A stretch of 64,000 bases of DNA from positions 17,537 through 81,536 of the forward strand of contig CAIPVV010000031.1 in assembly GCA_903868595.1 (NCBI GenBank), given 5' to 3'. The stretch's first letter is position 1. Every line of letters starts with the position of its first letter. The stretch is from an uncultured Pseudomonadota bacterium. Its GTDB lineage: Bacteria; Pseudomonadota; Gammaproteobacteria; Steroidobacterales; Steroidobacteraceae. The translations under genes were made by a program, and so were the position numbers. Shown piece after piece: positions 55,405 through 64,000 of the stretch. Under the pieces are notes generated by a model. It saw only the letters and a list, made by a program, of their open reading frames with translations. It made no database searches and was not told the origin of the DNA.

Positions 55405-57048
55405 ATGGCCTCCCTATCCATGCAGCGAACAGTTTCGTCGCGGCGCCGGCCGCTGGTCTCCGTCATTCTTGGCTTGGCTAGTGCGGCGCTCTTGGCGTCC
55501 ACCGCCGGCGCAGTTCCACTGCAATCCAACACCATCACCGTCTTCGCCTTCGGAAGCGGCAGTTCCCTTGACCTGTCCGGCGTGGCTGCGGTCAACGGCA
55601 TCGATACGCGCGGTGACCTGCTGCTGGCCTCGGACGGCAACCTCTACGTGGCGACCAGTGCAGGGGGCGCGGGTAGCGTCGGCGCAGTCCTGCGAATCAG
55701 CCCCAGCACGGGCACCTCGACGCTGATGCACGCCCTGGTCGGCGGTACGACGGAAGGCATCTCGCCGTACGCGGGACTGATTCAGGCCGCCGATGGCAAC
55801 CTGTACGGCACGACCTTTCTGGGCGGCACCGCCTCGGCCGGTACGGTTTACAAACTGGGGCTGGATGGCACGTTTGCCACGCTCTATAACTTCAACAGCC
55901 AGTCGGGCGGGGCGTACGAGCCCTACACGGCGGTCGTGCAGGCGCCGGACGGAGCCCTCTACGGCACCACGTTGCGTGGCGGCACGGCCAACCTGGGTAC
56001 GGTCTACAAGCTCACCCTGGCTGGCACGCTCACGATCCTGCACAGCTTCACGGGGAGCGACGGCAGCAACCCCGAGGGTGCGTTGGTGGTCGGCGCGGAC
56101 GGTGCGCTCTACGGCACTACGCTCGTCGGCGGGGCGAACGACCGCGGCGTGATCTACAAGGTCACGACCTCCGGGACGTACACCACCGTGTATACCTTCC
56201 CGGCGTTGGGCACGATCAATGCTGCGGGCGTTGGCACCAACGTGGACGGCGCGAACCCGCGCGCCGGTCTGATCCTGGGGCAGGACGGCAATTTCTACGG
56301 CACGGCCTACCAGGGCGGCGCTAGCGGCTATGGCACGATCTACCGCATCACGCCGGCCGGCGTGCTGACGGTCCTGCACAACTTTGGTGGTGCACCGACC
56401 GATGGGGCCTATCCGCTGGACAAGGTCACGCAGGACACGGACGGCACGCTCTATGGAACAACGGAGCTCGGCGGATACAGCGCGGCCGGCGTGGCCTGGC
56501 GCATCACGCCCAGCGGCACGTATTCCCTGCTGCACTCGTTCACCAACTCCCCGGTGGATGGCGGTACCCCGTACACGACGCTGCTGCCCCTGGGCGGGTA
56601 CCTGTATGGCGTGTCGTTCACGGACCTGCTGAGCAACGCGGGCGCCGTCTACAAGCTGGATCTGGGCACGGCTGGCGTCCTGCCGGTGACGATCGGCCTC
56701 TCGGCGGAGACGATCGCGATTGGTTCCACCACCACGCTGACCTGGTCCTCGCCGACGGCGGCCGGCTGCCTTGCTTCCGGCGCCTGGTCCGACACGATCG
56801 GTACGTCCGGAACCAGCGTGCTCACGCCGACTGCGGCCGGCATCTACCAATACATTCTGACCTGCACCGACGGCGCGGGGGTCGTGCGCAATGCGTACGC
56901 CGAACTCGTCGTCACGGCGCCGGTGAGCAAGAGCGTGGACGGCGGCTCGACCGGCGGCGGCGGCGCGCTGTCCTGGCTGGCGTTGGGCCTGCTGGGTGGC
57001 GCCGCAGGTGCTACCGCTCGCCGCCGCTACAAAAGCACTTCCGTTTAA
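55405..57048 (+). CDS. Secreted GloVer-repeat protein with GlyGly-CTERM-like tail
   Basis: A protein of about 547 residues with a signal peptide ending ASTAGA. It has at least seven repeats of about 50 residues containing DGNLYGTT, GGxxxxGTVYKL and a following LxxF, the GloVer (TIGR03803) pattern. A small Ig-like region follows (about 420-510). The C-terminus is GGSTGGGG, then ALSWLALGLLGGAAGATA and a basic RRRYK. This matches the layout of GlyGly-CTERM sorting signals processed by rhombosortases. Its function is unknown; surface anchoring is inferred. Confidence 0.82.
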   Translation: MASLSMQRTVSSRRRPLVSVILGLASAALLASTAGAVPLQSNTITVFAFGSGSSLDLSGVAAVNGIDTRGDLLLASDGNLYVATSAGGAGSVGAVLRISPSTGTSTLMHALVGGTTEGISPYAGLIQAADGNLYGTTFLGGTASAGTVYKLGLDGTFATLYNFNSQSGGAYEPYTAVVQAPDGALYGTTLRGGTANLGTVYKLTLAGTLTILHSFTGSDGSNPEGALVVGADGALYGTTLVGGANDRGVIYKVTTSGTYTTVYTFPALGTINAAGVGTNVDGANPRAGLILGQDGNFYGTAYQGGASGYGTIYRITPAGVLTVLHNFGGAPTDGAYPLDKVTQDTDGTLYGTTELGGYSAAGVAWRITPSGTYSLLHSFTNSPVDGGTPYTTLLPLGGYLYGVSFTDLLSNAGAVYKLDLGTAGVLPVTIGLSAETIAIGSTTTLTWSSPTAAGCLASGAWSDTIGTSGTSVLTPTAAGIYQYILTCTDGAGVVRNAYAELVVTAPVSKSVDGGSTGGGGALSWLALGLLGGAAGATARRRYKSTSV

Positions 57049-57069
57049 CTCAACTACGATTGGAACATC

Positions 57070-57981
57070 ATGTCTGACTCAGTACAGGCTTCGGAAATCT
57101 CACAGATCACATCCCTGATGGCCGGAGCCTCGGTCGAGATGACCTGCAAGGACGTCAAGGACCTCCCGGCTGCGGCGGCACTGCTGCCGGCGGGCACGGA
57201 CATCTTCATCGCGCTGTTCCCGAACCAGACGTTCGAGGAGTTGACCGACGCCGCGGCTGCCGTGAAGGCCGCCGGCATGAACCCGGTACCGCACGTGCCG
57301 GCGCGCCGCGTCAAGGATCTGGCTGAGGTATCGAAGATCGCCAAGGGCTTTGCCGCCGTCGGCGTGACCAAGTTCCTGCTGATCGCCGGTGACATGGCCG
57401 CCCCGGAAGGCGCCTTCGACTCCACGATCGGCGTGCTGGAGAGCGGCGAGTTCGCCGCCGCCGGCATCAAGCAGATGTACATGGCCGGCCATCCGGAAGG
57501 CCATGCGCACATGACCGAGCCGCAGCTGCGCGAATACGAGGCCCGCAAGGTCGCCATCACGGCCGCGCAGGGCGTCGAGCTGACCTTCGTCACGCAGGTC
57601 GTGTTCGAGCCGGAGCCGATGGTCGAGTGGGAGAACACCCTGCGTCGCAACGGCATCAAGAACGCCGCCCGCCCCGGCCTGCCAGGCCCGGCGAGTCTCA
57701 CGACGTTGCTGCGCTATGCGAAGATCTGCGGCGCTGGCGCGTCCATCCGCGCCCTGACCAGCGGCAAGGCTGGCCTGGTCGGCAAGCTGTTGGGTGACAG
57801 CGGTCCGGAGGGTTCGATCCGTACGCTGGCCGCCGCGCAGGCTGCCGGCAAGACGGGCTTTGGCGGACTACACTTCTTCGCGTTCGGCGGTTTCCTCAAG
57901 ACGTGTAAGTTTGTCTCCGCCGTGCAGCGGGGCGATATCACGCTTGATGCCAAGGGCGACGGATTCTCCGCCAGCACTTGA
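57070..57981 (+). CDS. Methylenetetrahydrofolate reductase family protein
   Basis: The 303-residue protein has a TIM-barrel arrangement resembling MetF. It contains NPVPHVPARRV, KFLLIAGDMAAPEG, FVTQVVFEPEPMVEW and LPGPASLTTLLRYAKICGAG, corresponding to folate/FAD-binding segments of MTHFR. It is not the typical MetF in length or start, and such divergent members are found in C1 and methoxy-aromatic metabolism. It lies 21 bases after the GloVer gene. A C1-transfer role in demethylating phenolics is possible, but this is inference. Confidence 0.75.
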   Translation: MSDSVQASEISQITSLMAGASVEMTCKDVKDLPAAAALLPAGTDIFIALFPNQTFEELTDAAAAVKAAGMNPVPHVPARRVKDLAEVSKIAKGFAAVGVTKFLLIAGDMAAPEGAFDSTIGVLESGEFAAAGIKQMYMAGHPEGHAHMTEPQLREYEARKVAITAAQGVELTFVTQVVFEPEPMVEWENTLRRNGIKNAARPGLPGPASLTTLLRYAKICGAGASIRALTSGKAGLVGKLLGDSGPEGSIRTLAAAQAAGKTGFGGLHFFAFGGFLKTCKFVSAVQRGDITLDAKGDGFSAST

Positions 57982-58131
57982 TTTAGGTTTGGCGGCAACG
58001 CCATCCTTGTGGAACTCGGGCCTGCGCAGGTCAGCGCGGGCCCGTTTCATTTGCAGTACCCGACTCTCAATACCGGGCGTTCTCTCCGCACGGATGTCGG
58101 TGAGGCCCCCCCCTTCTCCTGGATCTGTCCT

Positions 58132-59292
58132 ATGCGCACCCTGACCCGCCTGTTTGCCCTGCCAGTGCTGCTGATTCTCGTTGCGGCTTGCAACCGTGCG
58201 CCGTCCCAACCAACGGCCCCTCCGGCGCTGGAGATCAGTGTCGCCGTCGTGCCGGAGCGGGAAATCACCGAGTGGGATGAATACACCGGGCGCCTGGAAG
58301 CGGTGGATACCGTGGAGATCCGCCCCCAGGTCTCTGGCTACCTTCAGAAGGTCGTCTTCGCCGAGGGCAAGGTCGTCCACAAGGGCGACTTGCTGTTCCA
58401 GATCGACCCGCGTCCCTTCGAGGCGGAACTCGCGCGTGCGCTGGCTGCGCTGGACCAGGCGCAGACCGCAGGGGAGCTGGCGCGTGCGGATCTGGCCCGC
58501 GGCGACAAGCTGCTGGCCTCCCGTGCGATCTCGCAGGAGGAGTACGAGCAGCGTGTGGCAGCCAGCCGCAACGGCAGCGCGCAGGTGAAGTCCGCCGAGG
58601 CAGCCGTGCAGGTGGCCCGCCTGAACCTCAGCTACACCCACGTGACCTCGCCGATCGAGGGGCGCGTCGGCCGGGCGGAAGTTACCCAGGGCAATCTCGT
58701 GGTGGGCAGCCAGGGCGGGCAGGCAACGCGCCTGACCACCGTGGTGTCGCTGCAGCCGATGTATGCGTACTTCGATGCCGCCGAGCAGGACTATCTCAAG
58801 TACATGGACCTGGCGCGCAGCGGCGAGCGTCCCCTGTCTCGCGACGTGAAGAACCCGGTGCTGATGGCCGTCGGCAATGAAACGGAATTCAAGCACCAGG
58901 GCTACATGGACTTCGTCGACAACCGCGTGAACACCGCCACTGGCACGCTGACGGGCCGAGCCGTATTCCCCAACCCAGATCGGTTCCTGACCCCGGGTAT
59001 GTTCGTGCGCGTGCGCCTCATCGGTACCGGCAAGTACAAGGGCGCGCTGATCAACGACCGTGCGATTGCGACCGATCAGGATCGCCGCTACGTGCTGGTG
59101 GTGGGCGAGGGCGGCAAGGTGGAATACCGTGCCGTTCGCACCGGCCCCATGGTTGATGGGTTGCGCGTGGTGCGGGACGGCGTGAAGGCCGGCGAGCAGA
59201 TCATCGTCAACGGCCTGCAGCGCGTGCGCCCGGGCATGCTGGTGAAGCCCAAGATCGTCCCGATGGACGGCAAAGCGGACGGGGCGGGCTGA
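58132..59292 (+). CDS. RND efflux periplasmic adaptor lipoprotein
   Basis: A 386-residue AcrA-type adaptor with a lipoprotein signal (LVAAC, about 17-21), anchoring it to the inner membrane. Lipoyl halves flank a helical hairpin (GYLQKVVFAEGKVVHKGDLLFQIDPRPFE ... LSYTHVTSPIEGRVG). A beta-barrel with GMFVRVRL and membrane-proximal domains follow. ATG 58132 is chosen because upstream residues have no family similarity. It is the first gene of a complete tripartite operon, with two bases to the pump gene. Confidence 0.94.
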   Translation: MRTLTRLFALPVLLILVAACNRAPSQPTAPPALEISVAVVPEREITEWDEYTGRLEAVDTVEIRPQVSGYLQKVVFAEGKVVHKGDLLFQIDPRPFEAELARALAALDQAQTAGELARADLARGDKLLASRAISQEEYEQRVAASRNGSAQVKSAEAAVQVARLNLSYTHVTSPIEGRVGRAEVTQGNLVVGSQGGQATRLTTVVSLQPMYAYFDAAEQDYLKYMDLARSGERPLSRDVKNPVLMAVGNETEFKHQGYMDFVDNRVNTATGTLTGRAVFPNPDRFLTPGMFVRVRLIGTGKYKGALINDRAIATDQDRRYVLVVGEGGKVEYRAVRTGPMVDGLRVVRDGVKAGEQIIVNGLQRVRPGMLVKPKIVPMDGKADGAG

Positions 59293-59294
59293 CC

Positions 59295-62200
59295 GTGAAA
59301 TTCGCGCATTTCTTCATTGATCGTCCGATCTTCGCGGGCGTGGTCTCGATCTTCATCTTCCTCGCCGGTCTGCTGGCGATGGGGGCGCTGCCGATCAGCG
59401 AATACCCGGAAGTGGCCCCGCCTTCGGTCGTGGTCGCCACCGCCTACCCTGGAGCCAGCCCCGCAGTGGTCGCGGAAACGGTAGCCGCGCCGCTCGAACA
59501 GGCGATCAACGGCGTCGAGAACATGCTCTACATGTCCTCGCAGTCCTCCTCCTCCGGCGCCATGCAGCTCACCGTAACGTTCAAGAGCGGCACGAACGCG
59601 GACCAGGCCCAGGTGCAGGTGCAGAACCGCGTGGCCCAGGCGCTCACCAAGCTCCCCGAGGACGTGCGCCGCATCGGCGTCACCACGGTCAAGAGCAACT
59701 CCGACATCACCTTGTTCGTGCAGTTGATCTCCCCGAGCGGGCGCTATGACCTGAAGTACCTGCGCAACTACGCCGAGCTGCAGGTCCGCGACACGCTTGC
59801 CCGCATCCCCGGGATGGGGCAGCTGAATGTGTTTGGCGGCGGCAGCTACGCGATGCGCGTTTGGCTGGACCCGCAGCGCATTGCCGGTCGCGGCATGACG
59901 GCCGGAGACGTGGTCGCCGCGATCCGTGAGCAGAACGTGCAGGTCGCCGCCGGCGTGGTCGGCGCACAGCCGATGAGCCCCGGGGTGGACCAGCAGCTCC
60001 TGGTCAATGCCTACGGACGGCTCTCCAGCGAGGCGGAGTTCGGCGACATCATCATCAAGACCGGGGCCGGCGGCGAGATCACGCGGCTTAAGGACGTCGC
60101 GCGGGTCGAACTGGGTAGCTCCGACTACGGGGTCCTGGGTTACCTGGACGGCATGCCCGCGGTTGCGCTTGCGGTTTTCCAGGCCCCTGGGTCCAACGCC
60201 CTGCAGTTGTCCGTCGACGTGAAAGCGGCGATGGAGGACATGAAGCGCAGTTTCCCCGAGGGTGTGGATTACCGCGTCGTCTACGATCCGACCAATTTCG
60301 TACGCCACTCCATCCATGCCGTGGTGGAAACGCTTCTGGAGGCGCTGCTCCTGGTCGTGCTGGTGGTGGTGCTGTTCTTGCAGAACTGGCGCGCCAGCAT
60401 CATCCCCTTGGCCGCCGTGCCGGTCTCCATTGTCGGCACCTTTGCCGTGCTGCTGCTGGCCGGCTTTTCCATCAATACCCTGTCGCTGTTCGGGTTGGTC
60501 CTGGCCATCGGCATCGTCGTCGACGACGCGATCGTTGTCGTGGAGAATGTGGAGCGCAACATCGCTGCCGGGCTCTCGCCGCGCGATGCGACGTTCAAGG
60601 CGATGGACGAGGTGTCCGGCCCCATCATCGCCATCGCGCTGGTGCTGACCGCGGTCTTCCTGCCCATCGCATTCCTTGGCGGGCTGACCGGTGAGTTCTA
60701 TCGGCAATTCGCCGTGACGATCGCCATATCCACGCTGATCTCGGCCTTCAACTCCCTGACGCTCTCGCCGGCGCTGGCAGCCGCGCTGCTGCGCCCGCAT
60801 GAGGGCAAGCAGGACGTGGTCACGCGCGTCATCAATCATTGCGCCGGATGGGTATTCCGGCCCTTCAACCGCTTCTTCAACCGGGCCTCAGAAGCCTATG
60901 GGCGCGGCGTGGGACGTGTGCTGCGGATGACAGGCATTGCGCTGCTGGTCTACCTCGGGCTCCTGGCCGTCGGTGCACTGGGCTTCATGCACGTGCCGGA
61001 AGGCTTCGTGCCAGTGCAGGACAAGGACTATGTGATCGCGTTCGCCCAATTGCCGGACGCCGCGTCGCTGGATCGCACCGAGAAAGTGATGAAGCGCATG
61101 GGGGCGATCATGGCCTCCGAGAAGGGCGTGGATTCTGTCATTTCCTTCTCCGGCATGTCCGTGACGGCCGGCTTCGGCGTGGCGTCCAACAGCGGCGTTA
61201 TATTCGCGACGCTGGATCCGCAGGATAAGCGCAAGGGCCGCGACCTCTCGGCCACGGCGATCGCGCAGCGTCTGCAGCGCAAGCTCGGGGGCATCGAGGA
61301 TGCCTTCGTGGGCGTGGTGCTGCCGCCCCCGGTAAACGGCATGGGAACCCTGGGCGGGTTCAAGCTGCAGATCGAGGATCGCAGCTCCCTGGGCTATCAG
61401 GGCCTGGACCGGGTGCTGCAGGACTTCGTGGCCGCTGCAAATCAGACTCCCGGCGTGGTCGGCGTGTTCTCCAACTACCGCGTCAACGTCCCTCAGGTGT
61501 ATGCAGACATCGATCGGGCGAAGGCCAAGCGCGAGGACGTTCCGCTGGCCAGCGTCTTTGAGAGCCTGCAGATCTACCTGGGATCCCTGTATGTCAACGA
61601 CCTCAATATCTTTGGCCGTAGCTACCAGGTCATCGCGCAGGGCGATGCGCAGTTCCGCGCGCGCAAGGAGCAGATACTGGACCTGAAGACGCGCAATGCC
61701 CGTGGCGGCATGGTGCCACTGGGTTCGGTAATGACCGTACGGGACAGCGTCGGGCCGGACTCGGTCACCCACTACAATGGCTACCTGGCTGCCGACATCA
61801 ATGGCCAGGCGATGCCGGGGACCAGTTCCAGCGCGGCACTGGATTCGATGGCCAAACTCGCGCGCGAGCGCTTGCCGGCCGGAGTGGGCTTCGAGTGGAC
61901 GGAGCTCTCCTACCAGGAGATCCTCTCGCGCGGCAGTTCGACCCTGATCTTCCCGCTGTGCGTGCTGCTGGCTTTCCTGGTACTGGCTGCTCAGTACGAG
62001 AGCTGGACGCTGCCGCTGGCGGTCATCCTTATCGTGCCAATGTGCATCGTGTCCGCGATGGTGGGGCTGTGGCTCACGGGCGGGGACAATAATATCTTCA
62101 CCAAGATCGGCTTCATCGTGCTGGTGGGCCTGGCCTGCAAGAACGCGATCCTGATCGTGGAGTTCGCCGTACACCTGGAACAGCAGGGACGAAAAGCCCT

Positions 62201-62447
62201 GGATGCCGCGATCGAGGCCTGCCGGCTGCGGCTGCGGCCCATCATCATGACTTCCCTGGCGTTCATCATGGGCGTGGTCCCGCTGGTGTTCTCCTCCGGC
62301 GCAGGCTCCGAGATGCGCCACGCAATGGGCGTCGCGGTGTTCTCCGGCATGCTTGGCGTAACGTTCTTCGGGCTGTTCCTGACGCCGGTCTTCTACGTGG
62401 TGCTGCGCGGCCTCATCCTGCGTCGCAAGGAGCAGGCCAATGGCTAA
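59295..62447 (+). CDS. RND-family multidrug efflux pump (AcrB type)
   Basis: A 1050-residue HAE1-type pump with twelve helices. The proton relay is intact: AIGIVVDDAIVVVEN (helix 4 Asp pair) and LACKNAILIVEFA (helix 10 Lys-Asn). The gate-region segment NGVENMLYMSSQSS and the periplasmic docking domains are typical of AcrB/MexB. It starts with GTG two bases after the adaptor stop and overlaps the outer-membrane factor by eight bases. A multidrug role is probable, since this clade is broad. Confidence 0.95.
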   Translation: MKFAHFFIDRPIFAGVVSIFIFLAGLLAMGALPISEYPEVAPPSVVVATAYPGASPAVVAETVAAPLEQAINGVENMLYMSSQSSSSGAMQLTVTFKSGTNADQAQVQVQNRVAQALTKLPEDVRRIGVTTVKSNSDITLFVQLISPSGRYDLKYLRNYAELQVRDTLARIPGMGQLNVFGGGSYAMRVWLDPQRIAGRGMTAGDVVAAIREQNVQVAAGVVGAQPMSPGVDQQLLVNAYGRLSSEAEFGDIIIKTGAGGEITRLKDVARVELGSSDYGVLGYLDGMPAVALAVFQAPGSNALQLSVDVKAAMEDMKRSFPEGVDYRVVYDPTNFVRHSIHAVVETLLEALLLVVLVVVLFLQNWRASIIPLAAVPVSIVGTFAVLLLAGFSINTLSLFGLVLAIGIVVDDAIVVVENVERNIAAGLSPRDATFKAMDEVSGPIIAIALVLTAVFLPIAFLGGLTGEFYRQFAVTIAISTLISAFNSLTLSPALAAALLRPHEGKQDVVTRVINHCAGWVFRPFNRFFNRASEAYGRGVGRVLRMTGIALLVYLGLLAVGALGFMHVPEGFVPVQDKDYVIAFAQLPDAASLDRTEKVMKRMGAIMASEKGVDSVISFSGMSVTAGFGVASNSGVIFATLDPQDKRKGRDLSATAIAQRLQRKLGGIEDAFVGVVLPPPVNGMGTLGGFKLQIEDRSSLGYQGLDRVLQDFVAAANQTPGVVGVFSNYRVNVPQVYADIDRAKAKREDVPLASVFESLQIYLGSLYVNDLNIFGRSYQVIAQGDAQFRARKEQILDLKTRNARGGMVPLGSVMTVRDSVGPDSVTHYNGYLAADINGQAMPGTSSSAALDSMAKLARERLPAGVGFEWTELSYQEILSRGSSTLIFPLCVLLAFLVLAAQYESWTLPLAVILIVPMCIVSAMVGLWLTGGDNNIFTKIGFIVLVGLACKNAILIVEFAVHLEQQGRKALDAAIEACRLRLRPIIMTSLAFIMGVVPLVFSSGAGSEMRHAMGVAVFSGMLGVTFFGLFLTPVFYVVLRGLILRRKEQANG

Positions 62448-63864
62448 GCCCGTGAAACTGCTCGTGTCCATGGCCGTGGCGGCGGCGCTGGCCGGCTGTG
62501 CCGTCGGCCCGGATTACCGGGCCCCCGCGGCGCCGCCGGTTGCCGATTTCGCGGGTCGGGACTTGATCGCACCGAACGACGCGGCGGTGAATGCGACCTG
62601 GTGGCAGCTGTTCCAGGACCCGCTGCTGGATGACCTGGTGCAGCAGGCGCTCGCGGCCAACCGGGACATCAAGATTGCCGATGCCCGGCTCAAGGAGGCG
62701 CGCGCGGCGCGCACGGGGCAGCTGTTTGATTTGCTGCCCACCGTCACGGGCAAGGCCGACGGCCAGGCGCTGAGGCAGAGTCGCGGCGGCGTGCCTCCGG
62801 GTACGCCGGTGACGCGCAACTACGACCTGTATGAGGCGGGCTTCGATGCCACGTGGGAGCTGGACCTGTTCGGCCGCGGGCGCCGTTACCGACAGTCCCT
62901 GATCGCCGCCGCACAGGCCGCCGAGGCGTTCCGCGGCGGCGTGCGCCTGAGCGTCGTTGCGGAACTGGCGCGTAACTACTTCGAGCTGCGCGGTGCGCAG
63001 AACCAGCTGGCCGTCGCCCGACGAAATGCGTCCAACCAAAGCCATGCCCTGGAACTGGTGCAGTCCAGGCTGGATGCGGGTCGCGGCACGCTGCTGGATA
63101 CGGCCCGGGCCGAGGCACAGGTGGAGACCACGCTCTCCACGGTGCCGCCGCTGGAGGCCGCGGTGGCGCGTGCCATGCACCGGATCGAGGTCCTGGCCGG
63201 CGTCGTGCCGGGCTCGCTCGCGACCCGCCTGGGGGCCGAGGCCGCCATGCCCTCCTTGCCCACGGGCCTCGCCCTGGGTCGGCCGGCCGACCTGCTGCGT
63301 CGCCGGCCTGATGTCCGTGTTGCCGAGCGGCAGCTGGCCGAATCCTCGGCTCGCATCGGCGTCGCGGTGGGCGACCTGTTCCCGCGGGTTACCGTGAACG
63401 CGAACATCGGCCTCTCGGCACTGCGCTTTGATGCGCTGGGCGATGCCGGCAACGATACGCGCAGCTTCGGGCCGTCCCTCAGCTGGGGGATCCTGGACTA
63501 CGGGCACATTCGGCAGCAGATCAAGGCGGCCGGCGCCCGAAACGAGGCGCAGCTGGCAACCTACGAGCAGACCGTGCTGCAGGCCCTGGAGGAGACCGAG
63601 AACGCGCTCTCCGACTACAGCCTGGAGCGGCGGCGCCTGGCGCACCTGGAGCGCGCCGCCAAGGCCAGCGTGCAGGCGGCAGACCTGGCCACGCAGCGTT
63701 TCGAGGGCGGTGTGTCGGACTTCCTGACGGCGCTGGATGCCTACCGGACCGCGCTGGAGGCGGAGGATCTGCTGGCGGCGAGCCAGACGCGGGCCGCGAC
63801 GTCCCTGATCGCCCTTTACAAGGCACTGGGCGGCGGTTGGGATGACGGCACACCGAACCCCTAG
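62440..63864 (+). CDS. Outer-membrane efflux channel (NodT/OprM type)
   Basis: A 474-residue lipoprotein (LAGC, about 17-20) with two OEP repeats of helical-bundle type. The N-terminal VGPDYRAPAAP is the hallmark of the NodT/OprM family. It forms the trimeric channel for the adaptor and pump encoded upstream and could also serve the adaptor-pump pair at 28-32 kb or the MacAB system. The start overlaps the pump gene by eight bases. An apparent insertion-sequence end begins at the base after its stop. Confidence 0.95.
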   Translation: MAKPVKLLVSMAVAAALAGCAVGPDYRAPAAPPVADFAGRDLIAPNDAAVNATWWQLFQDPLLDDLVQQALAANRDIKIADARLKEARAARTGQLFDLLPTVTGKADGQALRQSRGGVPPGTPVTRNYDLYEAGFDATWELDLFGRGRRYRQSLIAAAQAAEAFRGGVRLSVVAELARNYFELRGAQNQLAVARRNASNQSHALELVQSRLDAGRGTLLDTARAEAQVETTLSTVPPLEAAVARAMHRIEVLAGVVPGSLATRLGAEAAMPSLPTGLALGRPADLLRRRPDVRVAERQLAESSARIGVAVGDLFPRVTVNANIGLSALRFDALGDAGNDTRSFGPSLSWGILDYGHIRQQIKAAGARNEAQLATYEQTVLQALEETENALSDYSLERRRLAHLERAAKASVQAADLATQRFEGGVSDFLTALDAYRTALEAEDLLAASQTRAATSLIALYKALGGGWDDGTPNP

Positions 63865-63876
63865 GAGCCTGTCGGA

Positions 63877-63902
63877 CTGACGCTTCGTGAGCGGAGCGTC
63901 AG
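63877..63902. repeat. Eight-base inverted repeat inside the IS-like end
   Basis: CTGACGCT (63877-63884) and AGCGTCAG (63895-63902) are exact inverted copies with a ten-base spacer. It may be a terminator hairpin of the efflux operon or a subterminal part of the element. Confidence 0.55.
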
Positions 63903-63948
63903 GCTGAGGAGGCTTAAGATTTTGAGGGCAAAAGCCTAACCGATCGGC

Positions 63949-64000
63949 CTAAGCCGGTGCGGTGAGCACCGCCAGGCGGCGGACGTTGTAGGCCAGGGCC
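63949..64000 (-). CDS. Transposase, C-terminal fragment
   Basis: Sixteen codons (ending NVRRLAVLTAPA then TAG) remain in the window. ALAYN followed by RR is the tail pattern of many DDE transposases of the IS1182/IS5 type. Too short for a firm family call. Confidence 0.4.
   Translation of the reverse strand, partial: ALAYNVRRLAVLTAPA

Larger units (their letters stand above)
63865..64000 (-). mobile_element. Putative insertion sequence end (IS1182-like), cut by window edge
   Basis: GAGCCTGTCGGACT begins right after the efflux-channel stop codon and looks like a terminal repeat of an IS. On the minus strand an open frame ends at TAG 63949 with ALAYNVRRLAVLTAPA, resembling the C-terminus of IS1182-type transposases. 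The rest of the element lies beyond 64000, so the family is a guess from short motifs. Confidence 0.5.

Overview
The window is high-GC chromosomal DNA from a gammaproteobacterium. The gene content and layout (ftsYEX divergent from rsmD-coaD, mutM, rpmBG, radC, coaBC-dut, pyrE/xthA, trmB, hrpA) recall the Xanthomonadales/Nevskiales/Steroidobacterales side of the class. This placement is inferred from gene order and protein types; no rRNA is present. Many neighbouring genes overlap by 1-8 bases (ATGA or GTGA junctions), so operon boundaries are clear.

1-28 kb is mostly core. It opens with ftsY-ftsE-ftsX (minus), then rsmD-coaD-ggt (plus), a secreted M20 peptidase, a YncE-type beta-propeller protein, an aldehyde dehydrogenase divergent from a thiamine-diphosphate enzyme, azlCD with an AlkA-type glycosylase and mutM, rpmB-rpmG with a readable promoter and terminator, radC, coaBC-dut, two envelope proteins sharing a Cys-containing module, a DUF4124 protein, pyrE, an xthA-AmpG-like-Rieske operon, a DUF6763 protein, marC, trmB and uup. 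A decayed motA (one frameshift and two stops) follows.

28-36 kb holds an RND pump with its adaptor but no outer-membrane partner, a rhomboid protease, an SDR dehydrogenase, a CBS protein, a broken PstS-like gene and a Tat-exported intradiol dioxygenase. 36-46 kb is an accessory stretch with looser gene packing and remnants. It carries a small zinc-ribbon protein, a secreted esterase, an unusual fusion of a streptogramin-lyase-type propeller to a tannase/feruloyl-esterase domain, a Tat-exported SDR, the two ends of a carotenoid oxygenase joined by a large deletion, an MFS transporter and a hydroxyacyl-CoA dehydrogenase. It ends at a tRNA-Gly(CCC). No integrase was seen.

46-64 kb contains hrpA, a cytoplasmic paralogue of the Tat-SDR, a four-gene MacAB-type operon led by a Yip1-like membrane protein, a secreted GloVer-repeat protein with a GlyGly-CTERM-like tail, an MTHFR-family protein and a complete tripartite RND efflux operon (adaptor, pump, outer-membrane factor). 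What looks like the end of an insertion sequence lies directly behind the last gene and runs off the window.

Taken together, a housekeeping backbone is interrupted by export systems and by genes that look like catabolism of plant phenolics (tannase, intradiol dioxygenase, carotenoid/stilbene oxygenase relic, SDRs). At least four gene remnants (motA, PstS-like, carotenoid oxygenase, HpcH-like) point to active gene decay.
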